From the NCBI RefSeq assembly GCF_001306135.1, contig NZ_LGKP01000005.1, positions 1-64,000 on the forward strand: 64,000 bases of DNA, given 5' to 3'. A program made the position numbers and the translations under genes. Of the stretch, positions 36,648 to 46,858 are shown piece by piece; position 1 is the first letter of the stretch; each line of letters begins with the position of its first letter. The DNA is from Herpetosiphon geysericola (GTDB taxonomy: Bacteria > Chloroflexota > Chloroflexia > Chloroflexales > Herpetosiphonaceae). The notes beneath the pieces are model-generated. The model ran no database searches. It saw only the letters and a list, made by a program, of their open reading frames with translations, and was not told the origin of the DNA.

Positions 36648-36652
36648 ATAGC

Positions 36653-39340
36653 TTATTCCTCGTGGATTTGCGGCGGTTGGCCGTCGATTGGCAGGGTAAA
36701 GGCGAAGATTGTGCCGCCTGTTGGGCGATTTTCAGCCCAAATTGTACCACCATGGGCTTCGATAATGCCGCGACAAATCGTTAGGCCCAGCCCAACCCCG
36801 CTACTGGCTGAACGATTGGTTTGCAAGCGGAAAAACTTTTCGAAGATTGTTTCCAGCGCACTTGCTGGAATCCCCGGCCCATGGTCGGCAATCTGAACCT
36901 CGATCATCGCCACTTGTTGGATGGCGCGAATTTCGATTGGGCTACTGCTCGGCGTATATTTGAGGCTATTTTCGAGCAGATTGACCAGCACTTGCTCGAT
37001 TAAAACACTATCGAACGCCACAAAGGCTTGTTTTGGTACGTCGATACTTATTGGGCGTTGGTCGATCTGCGGGCTTAGGCGAGCGAGAGCGGTGCCGATC
37101 ACTTCTTCGAGCGCTTGCCATTCTTTATGCACCTGCACCGCGCCTGCTTCTAAACGGGTCATATCGAGCAAATTGCTTAATAAACGATTGAGCCGTTCGC
37201 CCTCGTCAGCAATCATCTGAATCAATTCGTGCTGTACTTGCTGATCAAACTGATTATTCTGATCCAGCAAGGTGCTAGCTGCGCCGCTAATTGCTGCCAA
37301 CGGCGTGCGCAGATCGTGGGAAACTGAGCTAAGCAGCGAGTTGCGCATGCGCTCGGTTTCAATTTGCACGCTGGCAGCTTGGGCTTCCTCGGCAAGGTGA
37401 GCGCGTTCGATTGCGACGGTGGTTTGGTTAGCAAAGGTTTCGAGCAAATGGCCATGGCTTGGGTCGAGCAAACGGCGGGGTTGTTCTGGTTGCAAGGCTA
37501 ATACACCGACAATCCCACGTGTGGCAACCAAGGGCAGATACATGGCTTGAGCGCTGGGCAAGGTATCGCTGTGCATGCCAGCTTTTTGCTGATGATCATA
37601 GACCCATTGAGCGGTAATTAATTCGCGTTGATCGTTGATGAACGCTGCTTGGTGGCCGACAACTGCGCGGACTTGGCCCTTGGCATTGGGTAGCAAAATG
37701 GCTGCTTGACCTTCAAAGACGCTGCTAATATGCTGCACGGCGGTTTGGAGCAAATTATCCAAGCCGCGAATACTGGCAAATTCACGGGTCATGGCATACA
37801 GCGCGGCGGTACGGCGCTCGCGTTGGCGGGCAGTTTCGGCCTGCGCCTGAATCTGCACCGTCAGCGTGCTGATGGTTAAGGCGACGACCAACATCACCAG
37901 AAAGGTCAAAAGATATTGCACATCGGAGACGGCAAAGGTCAGATAGGGTTGAACGAAGAAAAAATCAAACGCTGCTACGCTCAAAAGCGAGGCGCAGATC
38001 GCTGGCCCGCGTCCGTAGCGCGCCGCCACCCACGTCACGCCCAGCAAATAGAGCATGATCAAATTTGATAGTTCGAGATGTGGAAAAATAGCTTGGGCCA
38101 CGATCGTACACAGGCCAATAATGCCGATTGATTTGACATAATTTATGGTTGCTGGTTTTGGTTGCTGGCTTGGCTTGGTTTGGGTGTTATGAGTGTCGTC
38201 GTGTTCGCCGCTAATCACATAGACATCAATTTCGCCACTTTGACGAATCAATTGATCGACGATTGAGCCAAACAGCAATTCGCGCCAACGCGGCTTAGCT
38301 GGCTTGCCAACGACAATTTTTGAAACATTGCGTTGACGGGCATAGCGCACTATTTCATCGCCCGGGTTGATGCCGCCAAGGGTCACGATTTGGGCGCCCA
38401 AACTTTCGGCCAAGCGCAAGGTTGCGGTTACGCGGTCACGATCGGCTTCGCTGAGCCGCAGCTGTTTGGGCGTTTCAACATAGGCCACAATCCACTCGGC
38501 GCGTAGATCGGTGGCCATGCGGCGAGTTGCGCGCACCAAGCGCTCGGAAAGCGGACTTGGCCCAACCCCAACCAGCAAGCGTTCACGGGTTGGCCACGTG
38601 GTAGGAATCGCGTGATCTGAGCGATAGCGCTGCATTTGAGCATCAACCCGATCAGCTGTACGCCGCAGTGCCAGTTCGCGCAGCGCGATCAAATTACCTT
38701 TGCGAAAAAAATTACGCGCCGCTTGGGCTGCTTGGCTGGCGATGTAAATCTTGCCTTCATTCAAGCGCCCAAGCAATTCATCAGGCGGCAGATCGATTAA
38801 CTCCACTTCATCGGCGGATTCAAGCACCGCATCGGGTACCGTTTCGCGCACAATCACGCCAGTAACTTGGGCCACCAGATCGTTGAGGCTGGCCAGATGC
38901 TGCACATTGACCGTGGTATAGACATCGATGCCCGCATGCAACAGCTCGTCAATATCCTGCCAGCGTTTGGCATGGCGCGAATTGGGCGGGTTGCTATGAG
39001 CCAATTCATCGACCAGAATTAAGCTTGGTTTGCGCTCCAAGGCCGCATCAAGATCAAACTCGCGCAGGGTTGTGCCGCGATATTCAACTTGTAAGGCTGG
39101 TAGTTGGGGCAAGCCAACCAAGAGCGCATCGGTTTCGGCGCGGCCATGGGTTTCGATATAGCCAACCAGCACTTCAACCCCTTCAGCGTGGCGTTGTTGG
39201 GCAGCTTGGAGCATGGCGTAGGTTTTGCCAACCCCAGCTGCCGCCCCAAAAAAGACCTTTAATCGCCCACGTTGCGCTTGTTGGCTCGTATGTTGAATTC
39301 GTTCAAGCAGATGATCAGGGTTTGGGCGTTGATGTTCCAT
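36653..39340 (-). CDS. kdpD: KdpD-type sensor histidine kinase
   Basis: An 895-aa sensor of K+ limitation and osmotic state. In order: KdpD N-terminal domain with Walker A GAAAGVGKT (about 35-43), a universal-stress-protein-like domain, four membrane helices (DUF4118 region, about 400-490), a GAF domain, HisKA with His675 in SHDLRTPLAA, and a HATPase (GLGLTICRGIIEAHGG). A KdpD core kinase should phosphorylate KdpE next to it. A TTG 36 bases upstream could start a longer form, but the ATG at 39340 fits KdpD homologues. Divergent from the Tat protein at 39451. Confidence 0.9.
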   Translation of the reverse strand: MEHQRPNPDHLLERIQHTSQQAQRGRLKVFFGAAAGVGKTYAMLQAAQQRHAEGVEVLVGYIETHGRAETDALLVGLPQLPALQVEYRGTTLREFDLDAALERKPSLILVDELAHSNPPNSRHAKRWQDIDELLHAGIDVYTTVNVQHLASLNDLVAQVTGVIVRETVPDAVLESADEVELIDLPPDELLGRLNEGKIYIASQAAQAARNFFRKGNLIALRELALRRTADRVDAQMQRYRSDHAIPTTWPTRERLLVGVGPSPLSERLVRATRRMATDLRAEWIVAYVETPKQLRLSEADRDRVTATLRLAESLGAQIVTLGGINPGDEIVRYARQRNVSKIVVGKPAKPRWRELLFGSIVDQLIRQSGEIDVYVISGEHDDTHNTQTKPSQQPKPATINYVKSIGIIGLCTIVAQAIFPHLELSNLIMLYLLGVTWVAARYGRGPAICASLLSVAAFDFFFVQPYLTFAVSDVQYLLTFLVMLVVALTISTLTVQIQAQAETARQRERRTAALYAMTREFASIRGLDNLLQTAVQHISSVFEGQAAILLPNAKGQVRAVVGHQAAFINDQRELITAQWVYDHQQKAGMHSDTLPSAQAMYLPLVATRGIVGVLALQPEQPRRLLDPSHGHLLETFANQTTVAIERAHLAEEAQAASVQIETERMRNSLLSSVSHDLRTPLAAISGAASTLLDQNNQFDQQVQHELIQMIADEGERLNRLLSNLLDMTRLEAGAVQVHKEWQALEEVIGTALARLSPQIDQRPISIDVPKQAFVAFDSVLIEQVLVNLLENSLKYTPSSSPIEIRAIQQVAMIEVQIADHGPGIPASALETIFEKFFRLQTNRSASSGVGLGLTICRGIIEAHGGTIWAENRPTGGTIFAFTLPIDGQPPQIHEE

Positions 39341-39450
39341 CCGAAAAAAGCCTTCTTTGTTGGTAGAAAATGTCAAGTTTTAAGCGTTGGTTTGAGCTAA
39401 GCTGCATCCATCAAACGCTCGATCACCGAGCAAACCAAAGGAGTTCTGTG

Positions 39451-40566
39451 ATGGATGGACTAAATAAACCACATTCACGCCGCAGGTTTCTCGCTAGCAG
39501 TGGCTTGGCAGCAGTCGCCGCAAGTAGCCTGTTGGGCAATCAAAACCACGCAGCGGCGGCCTCAAGTGCTAGCCCAACCATGCTTGAGCAAATGGCGCTG
39601 CCACCAAGTGCCAAAATCAGCATTCGTTGTCTGCGTGCACTCACCTTGCTCACGATGAGCGCCAAGCTGGCAGATCAGGCATTTAGCACCGAAGTCTATG
39701 CCGTTGGCCTCAAAGATTTTACAACCAATCTGCAAGCTTTGGTTGGTCGGGGTACAAGTGACCTTGTGAGCTATCGACCAAATCCTGACGAGAGCCTGCC
39801 TGCGCGGCCATGGTGGTGGCCCAAGCGGCGTTTTCGGCTCTATGCTGGGCAAATTCCAAGCCATGAGCCAATTCCTGAGGCTGGCGGATTGATCTTGGAT
39901 CTGCTGCGCAGCCTCGATGGCTATACGCTGGCATTCTATGCTGATCAGCTTGAATTTGCCGAACTAAGCCAACAGTTGGCCTTGGCTGAATTGCAAAGCC
40001 AAACTCAACGCTTAATTGATGCCCAAAGCATGGCTGGATTATACCCAGGCGATGATATTTGCCCGTGGTGGTGGCCGATTCCCCGCCCAAATTGGTGGGT
40101 TGATTTGGTTGAGAATGGCTTGGCCGTACCGCCGATTCCTATTCCACCATGCGATGTACGCGAGCTTGCAATGAATTTGCAACGCAGCTTGCTGCAAATG
40201 GCGGTTGCCGAGCGCTATAGCGCTAGCGAGCGCGGAGTTTATCGGCTTGATACCTTGCGCCCATTCATTCACGATCAAGCCAACCAGCTTGCTGCCTATG
40301 CTGGCACGCTGACTGGCTGGCTGGCTGAAGATATGCTTGATCGCCCGCCACCGTTGCCTTATTTTGAAACCGATAATTTGCTCGACGAGCTTGATGGCTT
40401 AGTTGATCGCCCGCCACCACAGCCCTATCGCTTGCAACTTGCCGACCAAATTATGCAAGCCATGCATATCGTTGGCATGGCTTGTCATATTCGCAATAAG
40501 CAGCTGGCTGGGCGCTTGCAAACTGCCGCACTCAATCAGATCAAAGATCTAACCTATCAGATCTAA
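39451..40566 (+). CDS. Tat-exported protein of unknown function
   Basis: A 371-aa protein. The N-terminus has a twin-arginine signal, SRRRFLASSGLAAVAA, so it is folded before export. The rest is alpha-helical and Leu/Gln/Ala-rich with two distinctive Trp-rich spots (PWWWPKRRF and CPWWWPIPRPNWW) and Pro-rich turns (DRPPPLPY repeated as DRPPPQPY). GGAG precedes the ATG at 39451; a longer frame to 39370 lacks a binding site. I recognise no family; it may bind a hydrophobic or polymeric ligand. Confidence 0.65.
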   Translation: MDGLNKPHSRRRFLASSGLAAVAASSLLGNQNHAAAASSASPTMLEQMALPPSAKISIRCLRALTLLTMSAKLADQAFSTEVYAVGLKDFTTNLQALVGRGTSDLVSYRPNPDESLPARPWWWPKRRFRLYAGQIPSHEPIPEAGGLILDLLRSLDGYTLAFYADQLEFAELSQQLALAELQSQTQRLIDAQSMAGLYPGDDICPWWWPIPRPNWWVDLVENGLAVPPIPIPPCDVRELAMNLQRSLLQMAVAERYSASERGVYRLDTLRPFIHDQANQLAAYAGTLTGWLAEDMLDRPPPLPYFETDNLLDELDGLVDRPPPQPYRLQLADQIMQAMHIVGMACHIRNKQLAGRLQTAALNQIKDLTYQI

Positions 40567-40585
40567 ATTGTTGTTCCCTCACCTC

Positions 40586-41965
40586 CTACGTTGCTTTGGC
40601 CCAAGCATGGCAGGTTGCGACAAAGCGTTGCGCCATGCTTGGGTTGGCCAGCCAATGCAGATGAATATAACTTGCCAGCAAATTGCCTGCCTGATAGCCC
40701 TCGTGGTGCTGAGTTGTGCCATTAGGCGCAATCACGCGATAAGCAGCCTTGCTTGGATCGGGATTTTCCCAGCGCGAATAATGAAATTCGTGGCCGCGCA
40801 CGTGGCTATTTGCGCTGAATAAAAGGTTATCGTGGCAGGTATGAACCGTGCGATAGCCCAAACTAACTCGTTGTTGCATAGTGCTTGCGCCGGGCAAGAG
40901 GCCAACCATCGGCCAAGCAGCGCCTGCGTGGTCAACAATCGCTTCGGTCAAATACATTAACCCACCACACTCTGCATAGATTGGAATGTTGCTTGCATGA
41001 GCTTGACGTAATGCATTAAGCATCGTCTGATTTACGCTCAACTCGGCAGCATACAGCTCAGGATACCCGCCGCTCAAAATGATCCCTGCACAGCCAGCAG
41101 GCAGCTGCTGATCGGTAATCGGGCTAAACAACGCCACTTCAGCGCCTGCTGCCTGCAAACATTCGTGCATCTCAGGGTAGATAAAGCTAAACGCCGGATC
41201 ATACGCCACCGCAATCACTGGCCGCTGTGGATATTCGATCGTAGTGCGTTCTAATGGCTCAAGGTCGATTGCTGGCGCAGTTTGCGCCAATGCAAGCAAG
41301 CGATCAAGCTGGCAGGTGCTGTTTAATGTTGTCGCCACCGATTCAAGCGTTGCCAAAATAGTCTGCTTAGCAGAATCAGCAGTGACAAGGCCAAGATGGC
41401 GTTCAGGCAGTTTGAATTGGGCTTGGCGCGGCAAATAGCCCAAGCATGGAATCCCAGTGTGTTGCTCAATCGCGCTGGCGCATAAATCGGCGTGGCGCGC
41501 GCTGCCAACTTTGTTCAACAACACCGCGCCGATCTGCACCTGAGGATCAAAATGCTGAAAGCCAGCGACTAAGGCCGCTGCACTGCGCGCCATGCCACCA
41601 GCATCAACCACTAAAACCACAGGTGCTTGCAATAACCGCGCAATGTGGGCGGTGCTGCCTGTATCATCCAACGCGCCATAGCCGTCGAACAGGCCCATCA
41701 CGCCTTCGATAACTGCGAGATCGGCGTTGGCTGCGATCTGGCAAAAGTGGCGTTGTAATTGCTCAGCGCTAAATAGCCACGCATCTAAATTGCGGCATTG
41801 GCGTTGAGCAACAAGGCTATGATGGCCTGGATCAATATAATCGGGGCCGCATTTGAAGGGCTCAATGCTTAAGCCACGCTGGCGCAGCGCCCCAATCAAG
41901 CCAGCAGTTAACAAGGTTTTGCCGCTGCCACTATGGGCGGCAGCAATAATCACACGCGCAGTCAC
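40586..41965 (-). CDS. cobB: Cobyrinate a,c-diamide synthase
   Basis: A 459-aa glutamine-dependent enzyme that amidates the a and c side chains of cobyrinic acid in cobalamin synthesis (CbiA/CobB family). Walker A-type AHSGSGKT lies at the start, CGPDYIDPGHH follows, and the C-terminal class I-like glutaminase has YAECGGLMYL with the catalytic Cys and LSGGYPELYA. The start is GTG with GGAG upstream. No other cobalamin gene is adjacent, so the pathway is presumably scattered. The T-tail hairpin at 41987 lies just upstream. Confidence 0.9.
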   Translation of the reverse strand: MTARVIIAAAHSGSGKTLLTAGLIGALRQRGLSIEPFKCGPDYIDPGHHSLVAQRQCRNLDAWLFSAEQLQRHFCQIAANADLAVIEGVMGLFDGYGALDDTGSTAHIARLLQAPVVLVVDAGGMARSAAALVAGFQHFDPQVQIGAVLLNKVGSARHADLCASAIEQHTGIPCLGYLPRQAQFKLPERHLGLVTADSAKQTILATLESVATTLNSTCQLDRLLALAQTAPAIDLEPLERTTIEYPQRPVIAVAYDPAFSFIYPEMHECLQAAGAEVALFSPITDQQLPAGCAGIILSGGYPELYAAELSVNQTMLNALRQAHASNIPIYAECGGLMYLTEAIVDHAGAAWPMVGLLPGASTMQQRVSLGYRTVHTCHDNLLFSANSHVRGHEFHYSRWENPDPSKAAYRVIAPNGTTQHHEGYQAGNLLASYIHLHWLANPSMAQRFVATCHAWAKAT

Positions 41966-41986
41966 ACGCTGCTCCTATCCACAAAA

Positions 41987-42014
41987 AACCAAGCATCAAC
42001 GTTGATGCTTGGTT
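41987..42014 (-). terminator. Rho-independent terminator of the MFS gene
   Basis: A perfect 13-bp palindrome (AACCAAGCATCAA, loop CG, then its complement). On the minus strand it is followed by TTTTTTG, so it ends the MFS gene finishing at 42036. Confidence 0.85.
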
Positions 42015-42035
42015 GAACCAATCAATCGAATGGGT

Positions 42036-43433
42036 TTAGCTATGAGTTGCTGCTGCTTCCTCAGGCAATTGGTTGCCAGCATCGTGAATCGCTTTGGTGG
42101 TGTTGGTCAAAAGGAGAATCACAATCCCACCAACAAATAAGACAATTAACGAGAGAATTGCTTGGCGATAGGAGCCGGTTTCAGCTACCACCCGCGCAAA
42201 AATAAACGGCCCAATCCACGAAGTGCCCCGCTCGGAGATTTCGTAAATGCCATAGAAGCCAGCCTCGCGACCATGCGGAATCATGCGCGAGAACAAAGCG
42301 CGCGAGAGTGATTGCGAGCCACCAAGCACCAAGGCGATGGCTGCACCCATAAACCAAGCTTGCAGCACACTATCAAGCAAGGCATATGCATACACAATCA
42401 CGCCTGTCCAAATAAACAGCGAGATGAGAATTGCCTTTTTGGTGCCAACTTTGCGCGAAATCCGTTCAAAGCCCAACGCACCGCCAAAAGCTACAAACTG
42501 AATCATCAGCACCAAGCCAAGCAAGAACGATTGCGAATCATCCTCGGGTAGGCCTTTGGCGAGGAAGAGTTCGTTGGACAGAAACACCGCTGACATACCG
42601 ATGACCGTTTGAATGCCATCGTTGTAGAGCAAATAGGCGATTAAGAAGCGCAAGGTTTGGGGCAAGCGCTTAAGTTCGCGAAAGGTCGTCCAGAGTTCGC
42701 GCATACTGACGGTCAGATAATGCTGGCCTGCTGGAACTTTGCGGCTGGCAGCGCGATTTTTGAGCCGCTTGATGCCAAAGTAGCCAAAAATACCCCACCA
42801 CAAACCAGCAGACGCTAAGGATATGCGCACCGCCATAGCGGTTGTCAGGCCAATTTTCTCAGCAAATGTTACCAACGCAAGGTTGATGGCCAACAGCACC
42901 CCGCCGCCAATATAGCCAAAGGCAAAGCCTTGGCTCGAAACCTTATCGCGCATGTCCTCGGTGGTAATTTCGTTAAGAAAGGCATTGTAGAAGACGATTG
43001 AAGCCCCAAAACTGAGGTTGGCAACCACAAACGCTAGTGCTGCGAAAAGATAGGTTGCGGGCGTCGCAATAAACAAGATCGTTGTGGCCGCAGCGCCCAA
43101 CAAACAAAAGAACATCAATAATTGTTTTTTGATATTGGTGTAGTCGGCCAATGCGCCGAGCAATGGCAAAAAGAGAAATTGGAGCAACACCGATAACGAA
43201 ACTGCATCGGGGTAGAGCGATTCGGCGGTAACGGTATAGATGCCCAAATTGAGCACTGTGCCATTATCACCAACTGCTTCTTTGGCCAAGGCCCCTAAAA
43301 ATGGCCCAAAAAGGGCAGCAATCACTGTTGTGGTGAAACCTGAGTTTGCCCAGTCGTAAAGCCGCCAACCTGCGATCTCCCGTCGATCATTAACTGGATG
43401 GGCTGAAGCTGTGCTAGGAACTAAATCGGCCAC
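42036..43433 (-). CDS. MFS transporter, UMF1 (Atg22-like) family
   Basis: A 465-aa membrane protein with about twelve helices. The N-terminal REIAGWRLYDWANSGFTTT carries the YDWANS signature of the UMF1 family, whose members include transporters thought to export amino acids. The GTG at 43433 with AAGGAG seven bases upstream is chosen; an open frame runs 144 bases farther but looks like leader sequence. Substrate unknown. A strong terminator follows the gene. Confidence 0.85.
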   Translation of the reverse strand: MADLVPSTASAHPVNDRREIAGWRLYDWANSGFTTTVIAALFGPFLGALAKEAVGDNGTVLNLGIYTVTAESLYPDAVSLSVLLQFLFLPLLGALADYTNIKKQLLMFFCLLGAAATTILFIATPATYLFAALAFVVANLSFGASIVFYNAFLNEITTEDMRDKVSSQGFAFGYIGGGVLLAINLALVTFAEKIGLTTAMAVRISLASAGLWWGIFGYFGIKRLKNRAASRKVPAGQHYLTVSMRELWTTFRELKRLPQTLRFLIAYLLYNDGIQTVIGMSAVFLSNELFLAKGLPEDDSQSFLLGLVLMIQFVAFGGALGFERISRKVGTKKAILISLFIWTGVIVYAYALLDSVLQAWFMGAAIALVLGGSQSLSRALFSRMIPHGREAGFYGIYEISERGTSWIGPFIFARVVAETGSYRQAILSLIVLFVGGIVILLLTNTTKAIHDAGNQLPEEAAATHS

Positions 43434-43910
43434 TGGTGGTCTCCTTGTGCCATGCAAGAGGAATGAATTGGTGTCCGTGGGTGTGGGCCTAAGTATAGCC
43501 GATTGTGGCATTTTTCGGATACATCGAAGGGTACAGCCCGAGGATGATGCTTTGCTAAAGCGCTGGTTAAGCTTCAATCAATCCATCCTCACTATTCCAG
43601 CGGTTCGTTTGTGCACATTTGATATTGAATTCAATGCAGTTTGATCGTAAAACCCCTAGCAACTGTCAACTGTTGCGCTCGACACACAAGCAACATGACT
43701 GGAACGCTACCTGCTTAGATTAATGGAAACGCTACCGACATTTAACCTCGCTCGTTTTGGGCCTCAATTGCATTGTATACTAGCGAGCGATAGGCAACGA
43801 TACCAATTAAAACCAGCATTATTGATCGACGATGAAGCTAAATTAATCGTATTGATGAGCTTGGATTATTCACACATCATCAGCGTTGCTGTTTGATTGT
43901 GGTTTGAGCA
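43434..43910. other. Intergenic region upstream of GAF kinase
   Basis: A 477-bp gap with no supported gene. Two near-identical copies of GGAACGCTACC / GGAAACGCTACC (43700-43735) are the clearest signal and may be operator half-sites. A TATACT at 43776-43781 resembles a -10 box, with a weak TTTTGG-type -35. The function of these is untested. Confidence 0.4.
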
Positions 43911-45191
43911 ATGGTGCTAGAAAGTGAGTTCGCTATGAATCAGCATGATCCTGATCGCGCTGCTGAACAGGAGGTATTAGAGCGTTTAGCAATGCTGAGT
44001 ACAATGCAATTTGATGATGTTGATCGGGCAATCCAGACCTATCTGGCAGTTGCATGTGAGGTCGCTGGCACCAAAACCGCGCTAATCGGCGACCTAAATC
44101 GAACCCATCAATATATTCGGGCAATTTACCCAGCCTCGACGGGCAATTTGGCAGCTGGCAGCATTTTGGCGCGTGAAGATACCTTTTGTCAGTATATTGA
44201 TGTGACGGCTCAGCCGCTGGTTGTCGGCGATGCAGCAAGTGATCAGCGGGTACAACCATTGCTTTCGCGGCTTGAAACCCCAATTCGGGCCTATTTGGGG
44301 GTGCCGATTCCAGCCTCGACCGCAGCCCTGACCCCAACGTTGTGTACCTTTGATCCGCAGGCCCATCGCTTTACGCCAGTTCATGTGGCAGCGCTCAAAT
44401 TATTGGCCCACCAAATTGCACGCTGGATGCCTGAGTTGCGTGCTCCAGCCACCGATGAACCGCCGATTGCATTGGCGAATATGAGCGTGGCTGAATTGAA
44501 TCAGATTGTGGCTCATGATATTCGTAATCCGCTGCATTTTTTGCAAGGCACGCTGGAATTATTACAAAGCGAGCCTTCACTCATTCCTGATCCCACATTG
44601 GGCAGTTTGTTGCCCCAAGCGTATGGCTCGGTGTTGCACATTCAGCGGCTGGTACGCGATTTGGTTGATGCAACAACGTTAATGACCGGATCGCTCTCAT
44701 TTGTGCGCCATACCATTGAGCTTGGCTCATTAATTGAAGAGATTGCTGCGGTTGCCAAAAGTACACTCAGCCCACGCTGCTCCTTGATAATTGAAATTGA
44801 GCCAGATTTGCCCACCCTGATTAGCGATCGCGATCGGGTTTGGCAGGTATTGCACAATTTGATCAGCAATGCTGTGCGCTACACCGAAACTGGCACAATT
44901 ACGGTTCGGGCGCGAGCCATCAATCAGCAAACCCTGCGGATTGAAATTGAGGATACTGGGCCGGGCATTGATCCAATTGATATTGAGCGAATTTGGGAGC
45001 GTCATGCGCGAGCGAGCAGCGTTGCCCATGGTTGGGGCTTGGGCTTGGCGATTGTGCGTTCGTTGGTGGTGGCCTTGGGTGGTCAAGTTGGGGTGGAAAG
45101 TACAGTTGGCGAGGGCAGTTGCTTTTGGGTGGTGTTGCCAGTGGTTCGCTCTGAGCCTGCCTTGGTCGATTATCAGCCGTGGCGTGCGTAA
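43911..45191 (+). CDS. GAF-domain sensor histidine kinase
   Basis: A 426-aa cytosolic kinase: GAF domain about 30-180, HisKA with AHDIRNPLHFL (His acceptor), and a HATPase with LISNAVRYTETG, DTGPGIDP and GWGLGLAIV. There is no membrane segment, so it senses an internal signal. The first ATG at 43911 is used, but one at 43935 is also possible; neither has a strong binding site. No response regulator is adjacent. Confidence 0.83.
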   Translation: MVLESEFAMNQHDPDRAAEQEVLERLAMLSTMQFDDVDRAIQTYLAVACEVAGTKTALIGDLNRTHQYIRAIYPASTGNLAAGSILAREDTFCQYIDVTAQPLVVGDAASDQRVQPLLSRLETPIRAYLGVPIPASTAALTPTLCTFDPQAHRFTPVHVAALKLLAHQIARWMPELRAPATDEPPIALANMSVAELNQIVAHDIRNPLHFLQGTLELLQSEPSLIPDPTLGSLLPQAYGSVLHIQRLVRDLVDATTLMTGSLSFVRHTIELGSLIEEIAAVAKSTLSPRCSLIIEIEPDLPTLISDRDRVWQVLHNLISNAVRYTETGTITVRARAINQQTLRIEIEDTGPGIDPIDIERIWERHARASSVAHGWGLGLAIVRSLVVALGGQVGVESTVGEGSCFWVVLPVVRSEPALVDYQPWRA

Positions 45192-45222
45192 GATTTAACT
45201 GTTATCGTAATTATGTACTTGC

Positions 45223-45260
45223 CACGCATCCCTTACTCCAAATCAAGTAAGGGATGCGTG
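45223..45260. terminator. Terminator between convergent genes
   Basis: CACGCATCCCTTACT and AGTAAGGGATGCGTG form a perfect 15-bp stem with an 8-nt loop, between the kinase stop (45191) and the MFS stop (45272). There is no clear T tract, but the symmetric placement suits a bidirectional terminator. Confidence 0.75.
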
Positions 45261-45271
45261 ACAAGCATAGA

Positions 45272-46726
45272 TTAGTGAATAAAGCTTGTTTCACCAGTTG
45301 TTTCGCCAGTGCGGCGCAGAAACAGCGCCAAGAGCAAGCCAACTACGGCCAAGCCTGCCGCGACCGCAAAGGCCTGCTGGATGCCCGTGTTCAACGCTGC
45401 CAAAGGATCAGGCGAGATCGTTTGTAAATGGCGGGCCTGACCTGCACTCATAATGGTGATCAATAAGGCTGTGCCAATCGCGCCTGCAACTTGTTGAAGC
45501 GTGTTGGAGATGGCGGTGCCATGCGAGTGCAAGGCTTGGGGCAATTGATTAAGCCCCGTCGTGAGCACTGGGGTGAATAAGCAGGCAAGCCCCAAGCTGA
45601 AGATAACATGCAAACTCAAGAGCCAAATGACCGATGTGTTTGGATTGAGCGATGTCCATTGCCAAAGCGCAAGCACGACTAGCAGCATGCCGCCAATAAC
45701 CAGCACACGCGGCCCAGAGCGATCGAAAATCCGCCCGACGAATAGCCCGCTAAAGCCCATCAAGGCGCCGCCAGGCAGCAAAAATAGCCCAGTTTGCAAG
45801 GTATTGAAATGGCGAATTTCTTGGAAATAGAAAGGCAACAAAATCGCCGAGGCAAAGAGCGTGACCATCACAACCATCATCATCACGACGCTCAAGGTAA
45901 ACATTGGAAAACGAAAGACCCGCAGATCAAGCAATGGGCTAGCCAAGCGGGTTTGGCGCCAAGCAAAAAGCGCGATGCCAAGCACGCCTATTCCAATCAA
46001 GCTCAACACCAGCGGATCGCTGAGGCTGCTGCCTGGCTCGCCTGCGCGGCTAAACCCATAAACCAGCCCGCCAAAACCGATAGCGGCAATCACGATTGAC
46101 GGAATATCAAGACTGGCTGGCTGAAGCTTGCCAACATTCACCAAACGCAGATAGCCATAGATCAACACTCCAAGCGCAATCGGAACAACGAAAATAAACA
46201 TAAAGCGCCAGGACAGGGCTTGCATAATCAGGCCCGAGATAGCTGGGCCGATTGCTGGCGCGACCGAAATCACCATGCTGGCGGTGCTCATCATCGCTCC
46301 CCGCCGTTCCATCGGCACAAGTACCAAAATCACCGTCATCAGCAAGGGCAACATAAGCGCTGTGCCCGATGCCTGAAAAATTCGCCCAACTAAGAGTACT
46401 TCAAAGCCTTGGGCTGAGGCGGCGGTTATAGTCCCAAAGCTAAATAAACCCATCGCCGTCAGAAAGAGCGTTCTGGTGCTAAAGCGCTGAATCAAAAAGC
46501 CCGTGGTTGGAATCAACACCGCCATAACCAAAAGATAGGCTGTGGTCAGCCATTGCACGGTACTGGCCTCAACTTGGAATTCGGCTTGTAAGCGTGGTAG
46601 GGCCACACCCATAATGGTTTCATTGAGAATCACCACAAAAGTAGCGATTAACAAGGTTAAAATAATGCCTTTCTCGCTGGTAGCGTTGGTCGAGGCATGT
46701 GAGTTCGGGGTAGTCTCTACGCGCAT
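45272..46726 (-). CDS. MFS drug efflux transporter, DHA2 (EmrB/QacA) family
   Basis: A 484-aa protein with about 14 helices. Family motifs: VILNETIMGVALPRLQAEF in the first helix (DHA2 motif D1), then TTAYLLVMAVLIPTTGFL and the RRGAMM/GR-type loop-2/3 motif. Likely pumps drugs or metabolites out using the proton gradient. It has no TetR-like neighbour. Confidence 0.85.
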   Translation of the reverse strand: MRVETTPNSHASTNATSEKGIILTLLIATFVVILNETIMGVALPRLQAEFQVEASTVQWLTTAYLLVMAVLIPTTGFLIQRFSTRTLFLTAMGLFSFGTITAASAQGFEVLLVGRIFQASGTALMLPLLMTVILVLVPMERRGAMMSTASMVISVAPAIGPAISGLIMQALSWRFMFIFVVPIALGVLIYGYLRLVNVGKLQPASLDIPSIVIAAIGFGGLVYGFSRAGEPGSSLSDPLVLSLIGIGVLGIALFAWRQTRLASPLLDLRVFRFPMFTLSVVMMMVVMVTLFASAILLPFYFQEIRHFNTLQTGLFLLPGGALMGFSGLFVGRIFDRSGPRVLVIGGMLLVVLALWQWTSLNPNTSVIWLLSLHVIFSLGLACLFTPVLTTGLNQLPQALHSHGTAISNTLQQVAGAIGTALLITIMSAGQARHLQTISPDPLAALNTGIQQAFAVAAGLAVVGLLLALFLRRTGETTGETSFIH

Positions 46727-46858
46727 AACATTCCTTTAACTATTCCAAACCAACCCATGAGCGGCTGGTTACAATTGGGGTTTATCCAGCGCAACGATTC
46801 GCGCTTCAGTTGACATGCTTGCTACAATCAGCCTGATCGGCGTAACAGGAGCGATAGC

